Of a stretch of 64,000 bases of DNA, positions 36,901 through 47,432 are shown in pieces. The notes below the pieces were generated by a model, which made no database searches, was not told the origin of the DNA, and was given only the letters and a program-made list of their open reading frames with translations. This stretch comes from Paralichthys olivaceus. Lineage: Eukaryota; Chordata; Actinopteri; Pleuronectiformes; Paralichthyidae. Where the stretch lies: the NCBI RefSeq assembly GCF_024713975.1, contig NC_091094.1:13749001-13813000 (forward strand), read 5' to 3'. The position numbers and the translations under genes are program-made. Numbering within the stretch: the stretch's first letter is position 1; each line of letters opens with the position of its first letter.

Positions 36901-37188
36901 GACACTATACCTCCTCCTCCAGAAGTCGAACAGGTGATCACTCCAGCCTTGGAGATAAGCGCTCAGACAGAAGTTGATAGTACACCACCTCCTTCAGACA
37001 TTGACCATTCAGCAGAGGACAAGAGTGTCCTCCCAGCTGGACAGGACTGTGAAGATGCTGCCAAAGCAGAACCTGTGAAAGCAGCTGAGAGTTCAGCCGA
37101 GCCTGCTAGCGTCACTGATGCTGAGGGAAAGGTGAAAAAAGACGGCAAGACTGAATCCTCTCCTCCAAAGGACGGAACTCCAGTTTGA
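30481..37188 (+). CDS. atad3: ATPase family AAA domain-containing protein 3, with repeat-expanded tail
   Basis: ATAD3 is an inner-membrane mitochondrial AAA+ protein needed for nucleoid organisation, cristae and cholesterol handling. Sixteen exons: 30481-30661, 31244-31320, 31773-31874, 32002-32061, 32147-32216, 32309-32474, 32860-32929, 33330-33485, 33578-33634, 33723-33848, 33932-34056, 34146-34197, 34320-34390, 34504-34671, 35507-35615 and 35764-37188. They encode 1,004 residues; human ATAD3A has about 590-630. The N terminus is [10 protein letters not shown], then a Pro/Gly linker and [17 protein letters not shown] charged coiled coil runs to about residue 230, with a membrane segment near 243-258 ([14 protein letters not shown]). 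Walker A GPPGTGKT is at 344-351 and Walker [10 protein letters not shown] at 398-406. [18 protein letters not shown] carries the sensor region. After the conserved helical lid (to about 580), residues 601-944 are a 14-unit tandem repeat and 945-1004 a charged tail. The AAA core looks intact. Whether the repeat is retained in the mature protein is unknown. Confidence 0.97.
30957..30988 (+). repeat. CA microsatellite in atad3 intron 1
   Basis: Sixteen perfect CA units. Confidence 0.95.
35974..37005 (+). repeat. Coding tandem repeat in last atad3 exon (14 units)
   Basis: Fourteen in-frame units of 75 or 72 bp lie head to tail in exon 16. Unit lengths in residues are 25, 25, 25, 24, 24, 24, 25, 25, 24, 24, 24, 25, 25, 25, summing to 344. 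The consensus is [10 protein letters not shown], then [12 protein letters not shown], then a short E-V/I-E end. First and last units are the most diverged (TLPPLSDIN and [13 protein letters not shown]), as expected when a satellite grows from its middle. Units 7 and 12 share the variant [10 protein letters not shown] with matching synonymous bases and lie 366 bp apart, which marks a duplication of a five-unit block. Length varies only in whole codons, so the frame is kept. Confidence 0.97.
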
Positions 37189-37355
37189 TGTGTTCACTGG
37201 TGCTGCCTGGATATGAGAGATTCGTGCCCTGTCCCTTTTAACAAAAAGCCTGCTGGACAGTCATAAATGACAGAAGATGTGTTCATAGGCTTGTAGGAAG
37301 GGGGAATAATCAATGAACCTTTCAACACACAAACTAACTGAGACTCTTTGATTCT

Positions 37356-37361
37356 AATAAA
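37356..37361 (+). terminator. Likely atad3 poly(A) signal
   Basis: AATAAA lies about 170 bp after the atad3 stop codon, with T/GT-rich sequence within the next 80 bases. It is the first canonical signal downstream. Confidence 0.6.
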
Positions 37362-39440
37362 TAATGTAAAGAATGTAAAAGTGTACTTGACATAGAAACC
37401 AGACTGTCTGTAAGAACAATATATAAATGTTGTCCACAGTGGAGTGTCTCTTGAACTGATTAAATGGGTGTGTTTTTATAAAGAGACAAAGATGATCTAA
37501 TGTGTCTTGTGAACAGTTTGTTAAATGACAACACAACTGACAGTGTGTTTCTTTTTCGGACTGATATGAGATCTCTGTGACCTTTGACCATTAAAATCAG
37601 TTCCTCAGTGAGTCTAAGGGACAACTGGTAGAAATTTGAAGAAATTTGTTGAAGGCTTGAGATATGACATTAAAATGGCCAAAAATATGTTTTATGAGGC
37701 ACCTTCCCCAGGCCCTTATCACGATGGTGTAATATTTAGAGTGATCCGTCTTGTCAGTGACATTGTTGGGCTTTAAATATGTGGTCTTTAAAGGCAGACA
37801 GAAAAGTACATATTAATAAACACACAATACATAACAGCAGAGTTGCACTGAGAGGGGTGTTAGAAAATCACTAGTATCTGGACTTAATGTGATTAGTAAT
37901 ACTTGGGTTAACTTGCTAAATTGAAAAGTCTGGTTTTAATATTTCACATTAATGGCTGAAGGATTAAAGAAGCTGCTTCTACAAAGCAAAGTCAAGTGAT
38001 AAAACTCAGATATAAGTCATCTCCATTAACTATGATTCATGTGTTAATTTAACTAATCACACAATGTAAGTGGCTGGAGGCATTTGTTGCCAATCTCACC
38101 TAATTTCTCCCTTAATTAGACGAATCAAAGTGGTAAATCCTGATCATTAGACAGAGAATCAAACAGTAACTAATGAAGTGTCATTAAAATTACAGTAAAC
38201 AATTGCACCATTTTGTCCCTGGAGACGTGTTTTGCATGTAACCGTCTGGACAAGTCCTCTGTGTGAATCAATCTGTGACCAGAAACTCACACATGGACAG
38301 AGAGACATGTAAACTGGGCTGGTGAAAGACCGTGTGAGGGATAAATAACATGAATTTATAGTATGATGCTGATGGTTTTGTAAGGAGAGTGAGTTACCAG
38401 AATTAAAGATGACAGGAAGTAAAAGGAAGGCACTTAAGACACCATTTGTTTAAACCATTAATTTGTCCCCTCTGTTCTTTAGGGCAGATTGGTTTTGATA
38501 ACCTGAAGGGTTCAACAGGTTTCTCAGATTGCTCCTAATTCTGGGTTCGGTTTTGGTTAATGTGTAACTTTATTTTGGAAGAGTTAGGGTCTGGTTTTCT
38601 TTTCTGTGTACTATTTATATTTATAAACCACAAACATATTTTTAACCAAAAAGATGAATTTCCAAGGAAGAAAACTTGATCTAATGGAGAGCATATCTTA
38701 AATATAATAATTTATTATATACTGTACAATAGCTGCAAACAGCCTCTCTTCAGGAAACCTACTCTTCCCCCTGGTTTAATATTTACTTCCCGCAGGTGCA
38801 TAAACCCTAACCCTCTTTGGCATAACCCATTCCCCTGCCCCTAACCCTAACCCTTAATCCTATTCTAATTCCAACCCTAAATCTAAGTCTTAACCCCCAA
38901 ACAGTCCATTAAAGGTGGGTCAGAAAGTGAGGACTGGCCAAAATAGTCCTCACTCAGTGGGTTGTAGACTCAAACTGGTCCTCACAAAAATAGCTGTATA
39001 CACACGTACGTACACACACAGATACACGGATACACAGATACTCTCTCTCTCTCTCTGCAGGTGCGCACACACAAACACATACACAATAATCAGCACATTC
39101 TGCAGGTGCACACACACACAAAGACGCGGTCCTCGGGAAAGTGATTAGTAAAGCTCTAGTCTGGATCCACATACTGTAGGTGTGAATATTGAGCTCCAGC
39201 ACTTGCTCGAGGGTTCTCCTGCATCTATACCTATACTAAACAAGTCATTGTTTGCATGAATACTGTCTCACGTATATAAAAGTCTGATACTAAATATCCT
39301 GTAAGGTTCATCTTAATCATTTCATTGTGTAAGATGACATCATTCTAATTTAATATTAAAATATAATATTAAGTACATTACTCAAGATTTTAACTGATAA
39401 TTGTATGGTTAGTGAAAATGGGATACAGACACATTTACTT
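37362..39440. other. atad3-ssu72 convergent intergenic region
   Basis: AT-rich sequence with no supported gene. It contains a degenerate telomere-like stretch (38,805-38,900) next to CA-rich and CTCT-rich sequence (39,000-39,120). The ssu72 3'UTR is taken to start from the right at about 39,445. Confidence 0.5.
38805..38900 (+). repeat. Degenerate telomere-like CCCTAA stretch
   Basis: Several ccctaaccct phrases (38,806-38,815 and 38,838-38,855) are mixed with diverged units. The context with CA-rich sequence to the right suggests a dispersed repeat rather than a true interstitial telomere. Confidence 0.5.
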
Positions 39441-39459
39441 GTGCATTACCCAGGTAAGC

Positions 39460-39465
39460 TTTATT
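39460..39465 (-). terminator. Likely ssu72 poly(A) signal
   Basis: AATAAA on the minus strand (tttatt on +), about 1.07 kb downstream of the ssu72 stop codon. The 3'UTR so defined includes a TG microsatellite. Nearer unconventional signals cannot be excluded. Confidence 0.45.
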
Positions 39466-40363
39466 TACCACACCTCAATCTCTTACACAACATTTCTGTC
39501 AGTCAACCAAAAGATGGAGGAGACTAAATGGAGCAGAAATGAACTAAATCAAACAAAAAGGGCAGATGGTCAGGGCTTCAATATTAATTCAAGTTACATG
39601 CTAATATACAAGTGTACACATGAACCACATGTCAGAGCAAATAAAGAGACGCTGCATGTTTCTGGTTTGTTCTCTTTAGTGGATTCATCTGTACATACAG
39701 AAAAGTTAGGCACTCTGAGCTGAGCTCGCAGTTTGCAGATAATTACAATGCTTCAGTTCTTTAACATTTACAAAAAAGAAAACTACACCCTGAAAGATAA
39801 ACAAATCCAAGTTTAAATATGAATCAACACATTATATTGGAAACACATCAGAGGAGAACCTCGGAGAGGCCTATGTTTGGTTATTGTTTATTAGCCCACC
39901 CACCGTTAAATTATTCCAAACAACTCCACCACACATGGTCGCACAAACGCATTCACTTCAATTGCTCCTCCTGCCAGTCTGACCCCAAGAGACACATTTA
40001 CACTGCACCAGGTCAGAGAAAAAATCTGACATATATGGTCAAATTCATTACAATGATATATCTAGAGAAAACAAAATAGTCAGCATCAACATGCTGCAGT
40101 GAACAGAAATCAGAGGAACCCCTAAAGCAGTTGTTTGACCGGGAGGGTTGTGGCGTGGGGGGGTAGGGGGTGTTATGGCTCTCCCTGAGGAGACATGATT
40201 GAGTGATTTCATTGGACTGGGATGGAGAGATGACCTTGGCCTGACCTTGTTCCAAAGGAATAAAGGCAGAGCGAGAGCAGCGAGTCTGTGCTCTGAGTTA
40301 AGGAAACACCCATCATCACCAATATGTCCAAGCGCAGCCATTTGTTAGGTCCTGACCAAAGCT

Positions 40364-40366
<3 letters not shown>

Positions 40367-40418
<52 letters not shown>
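40367..40418 (+). repeat. TG microsatellite in the inferred ssu72 3'UTR
   Basis: Twenty-six TG units; CA-rich in the ssu72 transcript. Confidence 0.9.
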
Positions 40419-40419
<1 letters not shown>

Positions 40420-40531
40420 ACATTATCTATGTACTGTGTTACAGATGACTGAGGAGCAGGGAGTATGCGTTTCCATACTCTGTTGTTTGATTGCTTGGTC
40501 TGGGTCTGTGTTTATTGCATTCGGTTGTGCA

Positions 40532-43500
40532 TCAGTAGAAGCAGACGGTGTGAAGAAAAGGCCTGTTGCTCTTCTCCTCAAGCTCTTGTAGGAGCTCGTC
40601 GATTTCATTCTCCATGTCGTCAGTGTGCTGGATCTGCAGGGGAGGAGATGACAGATTACACACAGCCTGCAGTCACACACTGCTCATTAGCCCTAAGAAA
40701 CTCAAATCAATTATGGACCATTTATCAATCTATAACTCGTTTACTGAGCAGCATTTTCATTAGGTCACTACTGACTCATTTCTTTTAGGATTAACAGATC
40801 ATTTAATTTATACATCCTCAGATTTACTGCACACTTTCAGTAGTATATCTTATTTTTAAACCAGTCACTGCCTTTACATATATTAACTACAACATATTTT
40901 GTGGTGTCTCAGCTCCACTTTGCCGATACTGTGTTTGTGCAATAGCATTTGAAAACCCTGGTAGGAGACACTCACACATTGACACAGCTCACAGATGAGG
41001 AAGGCGCCCAGCGTGGCTTCCTCGTGGTTATCCTGAATGTCTACATTGATGACGTGTACAGGCTGCAGTGTCTCCTGCTCTCTTGAGTTCAGGTCTGATG
41101 AGAAAATAGAGCAAAAACTTGTTTTTTGAAACCATGACATGACTCTGTGCTGTATCTTGCAGATAGCATCAAGATTCCTTCATCTTTTTAGACATGTATG
41201 ACAATCCTCACCCTCCAGCACTTGGTCGTACACTCTCTCTTCACAGGTGATGACCAGGTCAAACTTCTCCTTGCAGTTTTGAAACCGCTCCGGCTTCGAC
41301 TTGATGCGCTTGTTGCGGTCCAGCATGTGCAGGATGCCGTTCTGTGTGTATCTGAAGAGTGACGTGGTCAAGGAACACAAGCAGGGAGCCACAGAAACAC
41401 TTCAAGGTAAAAACAACTTTCAAAGAGAATTTCAACCAAGACTATAGAAAAGTAAAACATAGCACCATTTTTTGAATAGGACAGTTTTTCCCGTGCACTT
41501 GTGGGGTTGTGTCTCAGTGGAAGCACAGAGCTGGTGAATAAATACTGGAATAGCACCAGTGCTTGCATTAGTCAATCTGCAGCACCCTCTAGTGGTGAAA
41601 AAAAAGATTACTTTAAATCTTTAGCTGATTAAAAAAACAGTGGACGAAGGAAGGACAATTCAGGGGGATTTCAGTAATGTGAAACTTTTACAGGCTGCAA
41701 TAAATTAATTCAACAAAGTTGTAATATTTGACTTTATAAACAAACCATTGACACTTGCAGGCTGCCATTTGCTGTTGCAAAAAAGAACTGCACTGTCACT
41801 ACATGGCCATCTGTGCCAAAAATTAAAAAAACACCACCAGTGGATTGTTATAGTGATGAAATATATAAGAAATCCATGCATAGTTACAGGAATTATAGGA
41901 GTTTTATAAGAGGTAGTATGAACAGTATCTAGTCATAATGCATTGAGAATCACATCAGAGCATGTCCACATTTGATTCGTGGGATTACAGATTTGACCTC
42001 TCAAACAACACACGGCAATATCTGCAACTGCAAAACAATAATATAATGATCAGTAGCACAACAGTAAGTAAACATTTGGTGAGATACTTTGCCCTACATT
42101 TAAGCTTGGATCAGTAAATAATTAATTCAGTCGGAAGTCTGGAGGAATTCTGGAAATAGTGCAGGAATAATTAAAAAGCGCAGATTTAAATTCAACTATG
42201 GATGGTGTTGAAATTCATTTGAAAGTCAGTGAACATGAAAAATTACAACCAGCCAGGGCTTAACAGGAGGAATAACTGTGATAATTTGGATGAAAGCTCC
42301 CGAGACATTTATGCATGTGAAAAAAACCCCGTCAGCCGGCATCATACACCACAGCAGGCATTTCTCCTCATGAATAATGCAGGTGATTGTATTTGATTAT
42401 CTTTAACTTACCTTTGGGTCCTACAGTCAATGACATCGTATAAACAGAAGTGACTATTACACTCCTGGTTTAACAGACACCCAATCTGTGGGAAATATCT
42501 GCTGTTTGTTATTGTACTTGTGGTCAAACACCTCAAGGGTAGAGCCCCCCCCCACTTAATGTTATCTACTTGTAGCCACTGTTTTCTTTAATAATGGAGT
42601 TTCCCTTGATTGTTTTCATTACCAAGATTTACAGTTTTTACAGAAACTCAATTTAGTGTAATTAACAAAAGTAAATGAGCCAGATGAAGCTGAGTACAAG
42701 AAAAAAAATCCAACTTGCTCATGTTATTCAACCTGCGAAATGATCTATAGTGGAGATAACTTAAAAAATACAACATATGGGAAATAAAGGAAAACTGCAT
42801 TAGCAAGGAACAGTGGTGGCAGAAAGGCCAACGCAAATACAAGTAAAACCTTAATGATCTTCACCAAATCCCACTTACTGCTGCACTGCTTCCTTTGTTC
42901 TCTGCATTATACAGGTTTCATAACAAAACATACTGTACATCTGTCACACGTGTTAAAATCCCTGCATGTGAGTTATCCATTAGTGCGCTCCAATCTGCTG
43001 AGCTGCTCCAACACCATCAAAGATTAAAACCTAAACAAGATGCATGTACCAGGGCCGCGTGTAAGTGTGCGTCTGTGTGTGAGGAAAAGGTGAGTGAGAA
43101 GGGGATACAGTTCCTTGTCCTTGCGGACCAAGTCGTTGTACATCTGTTCATATGTCGTTTTGAAGTCATACACATTTGGTTTATCCGGGGCAGGACCGGG
43201 TAGCTTCACATGAGACCCTGTCCCGAATGAGCGCACATCGAATCCACGTTTGCTGCAAAGAGGGGGAAAAAAGGACAAGAGAATAAATTACATAACATTT
43301 CTGGAATCAACAGAGACAAGAACACCTAAACAATCTCCCTGCTGTGTCCTGAGACCTGGATGAGTAAGCAAAACAGTGGCCATAGTGCGTCACGCGATGA
43401 ATCACTGCACAGTGAAGTGTGTGGGGCCTCGTCCAGCTCTCTCCTGAGCTGTGTCAAACCTGATCAAACCCTGTTACCAAGACAGGAGGATAAACAGAGA

Positions 43501-44194
43501 CTGTAAAGGGGGATGTGATGTTTATTATTTCAACTAATGACGTGGGTGACATGTCACCAACAAGCTAAACTGGTCCATAGATGTTATTGCGTCCTCCTGC
43601 TCTGTTTCTTTTCAGTTTCCAGTCCTGTTGTCAAGCAAATGTCCAGTGAGAGCAGGTGTGCAGCGTCCAGACTGAGCCACCTCACATTTAGTTTGAACAG
43701 GAATTCACCTACAAACTCCACTACATGACTGAGCCCCTGTGTTGCAGCTGCAGTTCCTCTCTTCCGGTATGCCTCCTCAAGGAGGGCGCTCCAAACAACA
43801 TGTGGGGGCCGCGAATAGTTTGACTAAAACCCGACACCAGCTTTAGGAAGACGACATGAATGGTGGCAGGATTTAACTAATCTGAGCTGAAATAGTGATG
43901 AGCAGCGGTAAAGGTGCGCTGCGGCCCCGGTGCCTCTCAGAGGAGGGATCCATTGTTAAACTGAGGCCCGGCGGAGGGACCGTCCATCACCGTGTCTGTG
44001 CGGCTCATGAGCGGCTCAGATAAACAGGACCGACCCCTCGCAGTTTCGAGTTCCTTCGCTCGGGCTGCGGTGGTCCCCCCCCCCCGTTTTGCCTTCCTCT
44101 CGCCCGGTCTTTACCTGAGGATATTGTGCGCTTCCATACTGCGGTTCTGGTTGCTCGAGCACACGACCGCTACACGCAGCGGGTGGCTCGGCAT
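40532..44194 (-). CDS. ssu72: RNA polymerase II CTD phosphatase SSU72
   Basis: SSU72 removes phosphate from Ser5 and Ser7 of the RNA polymerase II CTD and takes part in 3'-end processing in the nucleus. Five exons in transcript order: 44115-44194, 43109-43252, 41212-41351, 40976-41094 and 40532-40633 (stop TGA). They encode 194 residues, the same length as human. The protein starts MPSHPLRVAVVCSSNQNRS and holds the CX5RS phosphatase loop, with nucleophile Cys12 and Arg18. Other conserved parts are GTGSHVKLPGPAPDKPNVYD, TQNGILHMLDRNKRIK, the D-loop VDIQDNHEEATLGAF with general acid Asp143, and the C-terminal FLHTVCFY. The second donor splits a Leu codon (CT/A), which fits the human sequence. 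Intron 3 of the + orientation (41352-43108) is the longest. The upstream region is GC-rich. Confidence 0.98.
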
Positions 44195-44362
44195 CGCGAC
44201 TCCCCGGCTGAAGCTACCCGACACGCGGCTGTCTGAAAACTAACGAGAGGTGGGTTAGTTCGAGCCCCGCGAGTGCGTGTGACAGAACACCCTGCAAACA
44301 ACAACACGTCTCTACAACAACGACTGCGCGACGTGCTCGTCTTCTCTTACAAGGAGGAAGTT

Positions 44363-44374
44363 AAAATGGCGGAG
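44363..44374 (+). promoter_or_regulatory. YY1-like element upstream of ssu72
   Basis: AAAATGGCGGAG lies about 170 bp before the ssu72 ATG in a GC-rich region and matches ten of the eleven positions of the YY1 consensus. It also reads as a Kozak-like ATG (MAEP) followed by a good donor, CCCC then gtgagt, so a divergent + strand first exon is an alternative. No downstream exon was found. Confidence 0.35.
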
Positions 44375-44534
44375 CCCCGTGAGTTCAACACGGCTTTATG
44401 AAATGATGTCACGTGGGGGGCGGAGTTTCAGACAAACTGAACGTTCCAAAAGTAAATGTGACGAAAACAACTTTCATTGAAATAAACGCGTTATTTTAAT
44501 GGATTGCCTTGCGTAGACTAATAGTGCTAGCACT

Positions 44535-45222
44535 TTACAATTAAGAATAGTAACAGAAGTTTTAAGAACGTTCACCTCAGTGATGCAACTGTTGCAGCAA
44601 GGAACATCAAGATAAAACCCTATCATGTAAGCCTGCCTGTGGTGGAGGTGCCCCATGAAGTGTCAGCAAGTAATAGAACTTAAAAATAATGTTTACCATA
44701 TTAATATTCAAATGTACACAGTCAGGAACATCAAAATAGATCCCTGTCTTCTAGTCCTACCTGCAGTGTAAGCACCCTATCAAAGTCAAAGTCAGCTTTA
44801 TTGTCAATTTCTTCACATATACCAGACATACAAAGGAATCGAAGTTACGTTCCTAACTATCCCACGGTGAAGACAAGACATTTTCTAACACTAAAGTAAT
44901 AAAGTGCACAGGCACAACAAATAAAGACAGACATGTCCTAACACTAAAGTAGACAATAAATAAAAATGACAGTTCTGAGTGCAAATGTATGAGGTAGCAG
45001 CAAAGTTTTATATTATAATATAATATGGTGATATACAATGAGTTGTGACAGTACAAAGATAGTGGTAGCAGCAGAAGTTTTTTCTGTTTGAAGTGTCTGC
45101 TAGCAACATGCTTAAAATGAATGCTTGTTAATAATCTCATTTACACAGCTAGAAACACCCCAAAAAATCCTATCATGTAAGTCTACCTGTGGTGTAAGTA
45201 CCCTATGAGGTGTCTACTATGT
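44535..45222. repeat. Diverged ~120-bp tandem repeat with a nested insertion
   Basis: Three related units share a core like catcaaaataaa, then cctatcatgtaagtctacc, tgtggtgtaagtaccctat and gaagtgtct. Cores lie near 44,597-44,664, 44,724-44,780 and 45,151-45,214. Spacers between them also match (acttaaaaataatg and gcttaaaatgaatg). Unit 2 stops at ccctat (44,780) and resumes at gaagtgtctgc (about 45,090), so the sequence between is an insertion. Confidence 0.7.
44781..45089. repeat. Dispersed teleost repeat inserted into the tandem repeat
   Basis: Begins with tcaaagtcaaagtcagcttt and continues through a segment on cttcacatataccagacat that I remember as a very common teleost dispersed repeat. 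It interrupts the second unit of the local tandem array. No coding capacity is seen; the family name is not known to me. Confidence 0.6.
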
Positions 45223-45814
45223 ATCATTCTTGTGTTATATTGTTAACACCAAAATTGGTTAGTCATGTCAAACTGAGCTAAGTAACTCATCAAATCAGCA
45301 AACATATACTAATATGCACATTTTGAAACAAGCTCTTAAATCTATTCATAGATTCATCATCTAATAAACGGTGGTCCGCGGATTCCAGATTCAACAATTA
45401 CAATAACAAGTATCTTGTGTTGTTCTTAAAGATAAGAGAGTGTAAAAAAAATATAGCCTATGTCAAATCATTCCATCATTCATTTGACATAATGCCACAT
45501 CCTAGCACAGTGGTGATGGGACTAAAATAGGGGCATGAATCTGCTGCAAAACACAAACATAACCTGAAACTCTGAGTAATATGTAAGTAGGTGCATTTCT
45601 TACAGTGCAATACTATTAAGATTAAAGAATTATTCATACAAAACAAACCATTCTTGTTTGGTGACAGCTCTGTAAGGTTTTATGTTAACACATGTATTTC
45701 TGTTTCTTGTTTCGGATTCTTGTAAAGTCCCCTGGAATGTAAAGAGAAAACACACGCACATAAACACAGGAAAATAATGACAGCTGCAAAGTATTACAAA
45801 TGACCTCATGGTGT
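45223..45814. other. ssu72-fndc10 intergenic sequence
   Basis: AT-rich sequence after the tandem repeat and before the inferred fndc10 3' end. Nothing with coding potential or clear regulatory motif was seen. Confidence 0.4.
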
Positions 45815-45820
45815 TTTATT
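45815..45820 (-). terminator. Likely fndc10 poly(A) signal
   Basis: AATAAA on the minus strand, about 590 bp downstream of the fndc10 stop codon. It gives a 3'UTR of about 0.6 kb. Confidence 0.45.
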
Positions 45821-46403
45821 TACTGACAGCAGGACATTAAGGCTTTCTAAACTCAAGATGTTTGGCACAGTATCTGGAGACTATACAGCAGATTGTATTG
45901 CCCTTCACAAAATGGTACAATCACATAGCGTTAAAAGCAAAACAAGATGGGGGGGATTAATTAGGCGAGTGGTAAAGATTTACTTCTGTAAAGTTGAATT
46001 TTTTTGTGACCCAGCAAGGACAGGACCAGTGTGAACACTTTCACAGGCTGAACGCTTTAGCAAAACTGCTGCTTCTGATGCCATTTCATCAATTGTATTG
46101 CTGTATAAATGCTGCCAACGCACCGACTGACGCACTCAATCACAGACAACCTTGAACAAAAATACAACATAGTACACTAACGCATTTACTAAATGTAAGT
46201 TATCAGTACTTTTGGTTCAGTGCATCCTCGCAGAGGTTGACAAGGCATGTTATTGCAGAGCCACAGTAGATTGTGCTTCAGTTCAGTCACAACAGGATGT
46301 ACATATTTGTTTGGGAAATAACTAGTTAGGACAGTGAGTGACTGTGAGTTTACAAATGGTAGTGGATGTTAAGTGCATGACATTGTATTCATTTAGCAGT
46401 GCA

Positions 46404-47432
46404 TCAGTGATGCGAATGAGTGCGGTAGGAGTATGTGTGCTGTGTTGTGGGGCTCATGATGTTTTCTGTGATATATGCCACCAGCAAGCAAATGATGACC
46501 AGCATCACACAAATGGCTCCCCCCACAGTTGTCATGGCGATGACAATGTCCTGCATCCCAGACGGTGGCAGGGTAAACTCGACACAGTTTCGCTGCTCTG
46601 CCCCCTGAGCTGGATCGGAGTAAGCCAGGGATCTCAGGCAGAGCCGGTAGGGGATGTTCTCATGAAGCTCGGTCAGGAGAAAGTCCCTGCAGCCGGATCC
46701 AAGATGGACACCGGCACACTCAAACTGAGTGTAGCTTCCATTCCACCAGCAGCTCAACTCATAGCCTCCTCGTCTGTGGCGTCGGCCACTGAAAACAGGG
46801 CTTGATTGTAGACTTTCCTCTGTGGTTGAATTGGTCACTGGATCCCTACTGCTCCTCTGACCAGCTGCAGCCTCCCCTGTCTTCATCTCTCCTTCTGTGA
46901 TCATAGACTCTCCCTCATGGCTCCACTGTAACAGTACACTGCCGTTGATGAGGATATTTGCCACCAGATTCCCCAAAGACACCACTGTCCTGCAGTCGGC
47001 CTTGCGACACTTGTACCCGAACAGCGTGTCTCGAAAGCACAGCTGCCCCCCAATGCCTCCCTCGACCACTTGGTAGGCACAGTGTGATGACACCTCCTCT
47101 GTTGGGCTCCAGCCTGGTTCCCCGCCAGACCTCTCAGATATCATAGTAGTAACATTGTCTCTACTGTTGTTGAAGGAGAAGCGATTAACTTGGCCTGTTA
47201 CCGCTTCGAGCTTTGGTGATGATGGTGACGGCCTACTTTTCTGGCTATGATTACCATAGTTGGAGGTGATGTTGGTCTGTTTCCGCCAGCTTTGGAGCAT
47301 CACCCCCACATTGCCCCTGCCCCTCACCTCAGATGGAGATGGTGATGCTGATCTGCTGGAGCCAGCTGTGTGGTGTAATGTGCAGAGCAGCAGAGCCGAC
47401 AAGGCGAGCAGGGATGGCTGTTGGCTATTCAT
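46404..47432 (-). CDS. fndc10: Fibronectin type III domain-containing protein 10
   Basis: A single-exon gene for a type I membrane protein of 342 residues. Its molecular role is not established. Residues 1-24 are a signal peptide (MNSQQPSLLALSALLLC). A Ser/Asn-rich region with several N-glycosylation sequons (NIT, NHS, NNS, NVT) follows, then a Cys-rich FN3-like ectodomain with CAYQVVEGG, GQLCFRDTLFGYKCR, NGSVLLQWSHEG, YELSCWWNGSYTQFEC and YRLCLRSLAYSD. Near 293-327, GMQDIVIAMTTVGGAICVML and VIICLLVAYITEN form the transmembrane helix, almost the same as human FNDC10. The ectodomain is longer than the human one, mainly through the N-terminal linker and a Ser/Thr insertion around residues 175-215. 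Human FNDC10 lies beside SSU72, which supports the call. Confidence 0.95.
   Translation of the reverse strand: MNSQQPSLLALSALLLCTLHHTAGSSRSASPSPSEVRGRGNVGVMLQSWRKQTNITSNYGNHSQKSRPSPSSPKLEAVTGQVNRFSFNNSRDNVTTMISERSGGEPGWSPTEEVSSHCAYQVVEGGIGGQLCFRDTLFGYKCRKADCRTVVSLGNLVANILINGSVLLQWSHEGESMITEGEMKTGEAAAGQRSSRDPVTNSTTEESLQSSPVFSGRRHRRGGYELSCWWNGSYTQFECAGVHLGSGCRDFLLTELHENIPYRLCLRSLAYSDPAQGAEQRNCVEFTLPPSGMQDIVIAMTTVGGAICVMLVIICLLVAYITENIMSPTTQHTYSYRTHSHH

Noticed and set aside
43992-44243. 83-codon + strand ORF
   Set aside because: Antisense to ssu72 exon 1 in a GC-rich promoter. No independent support.
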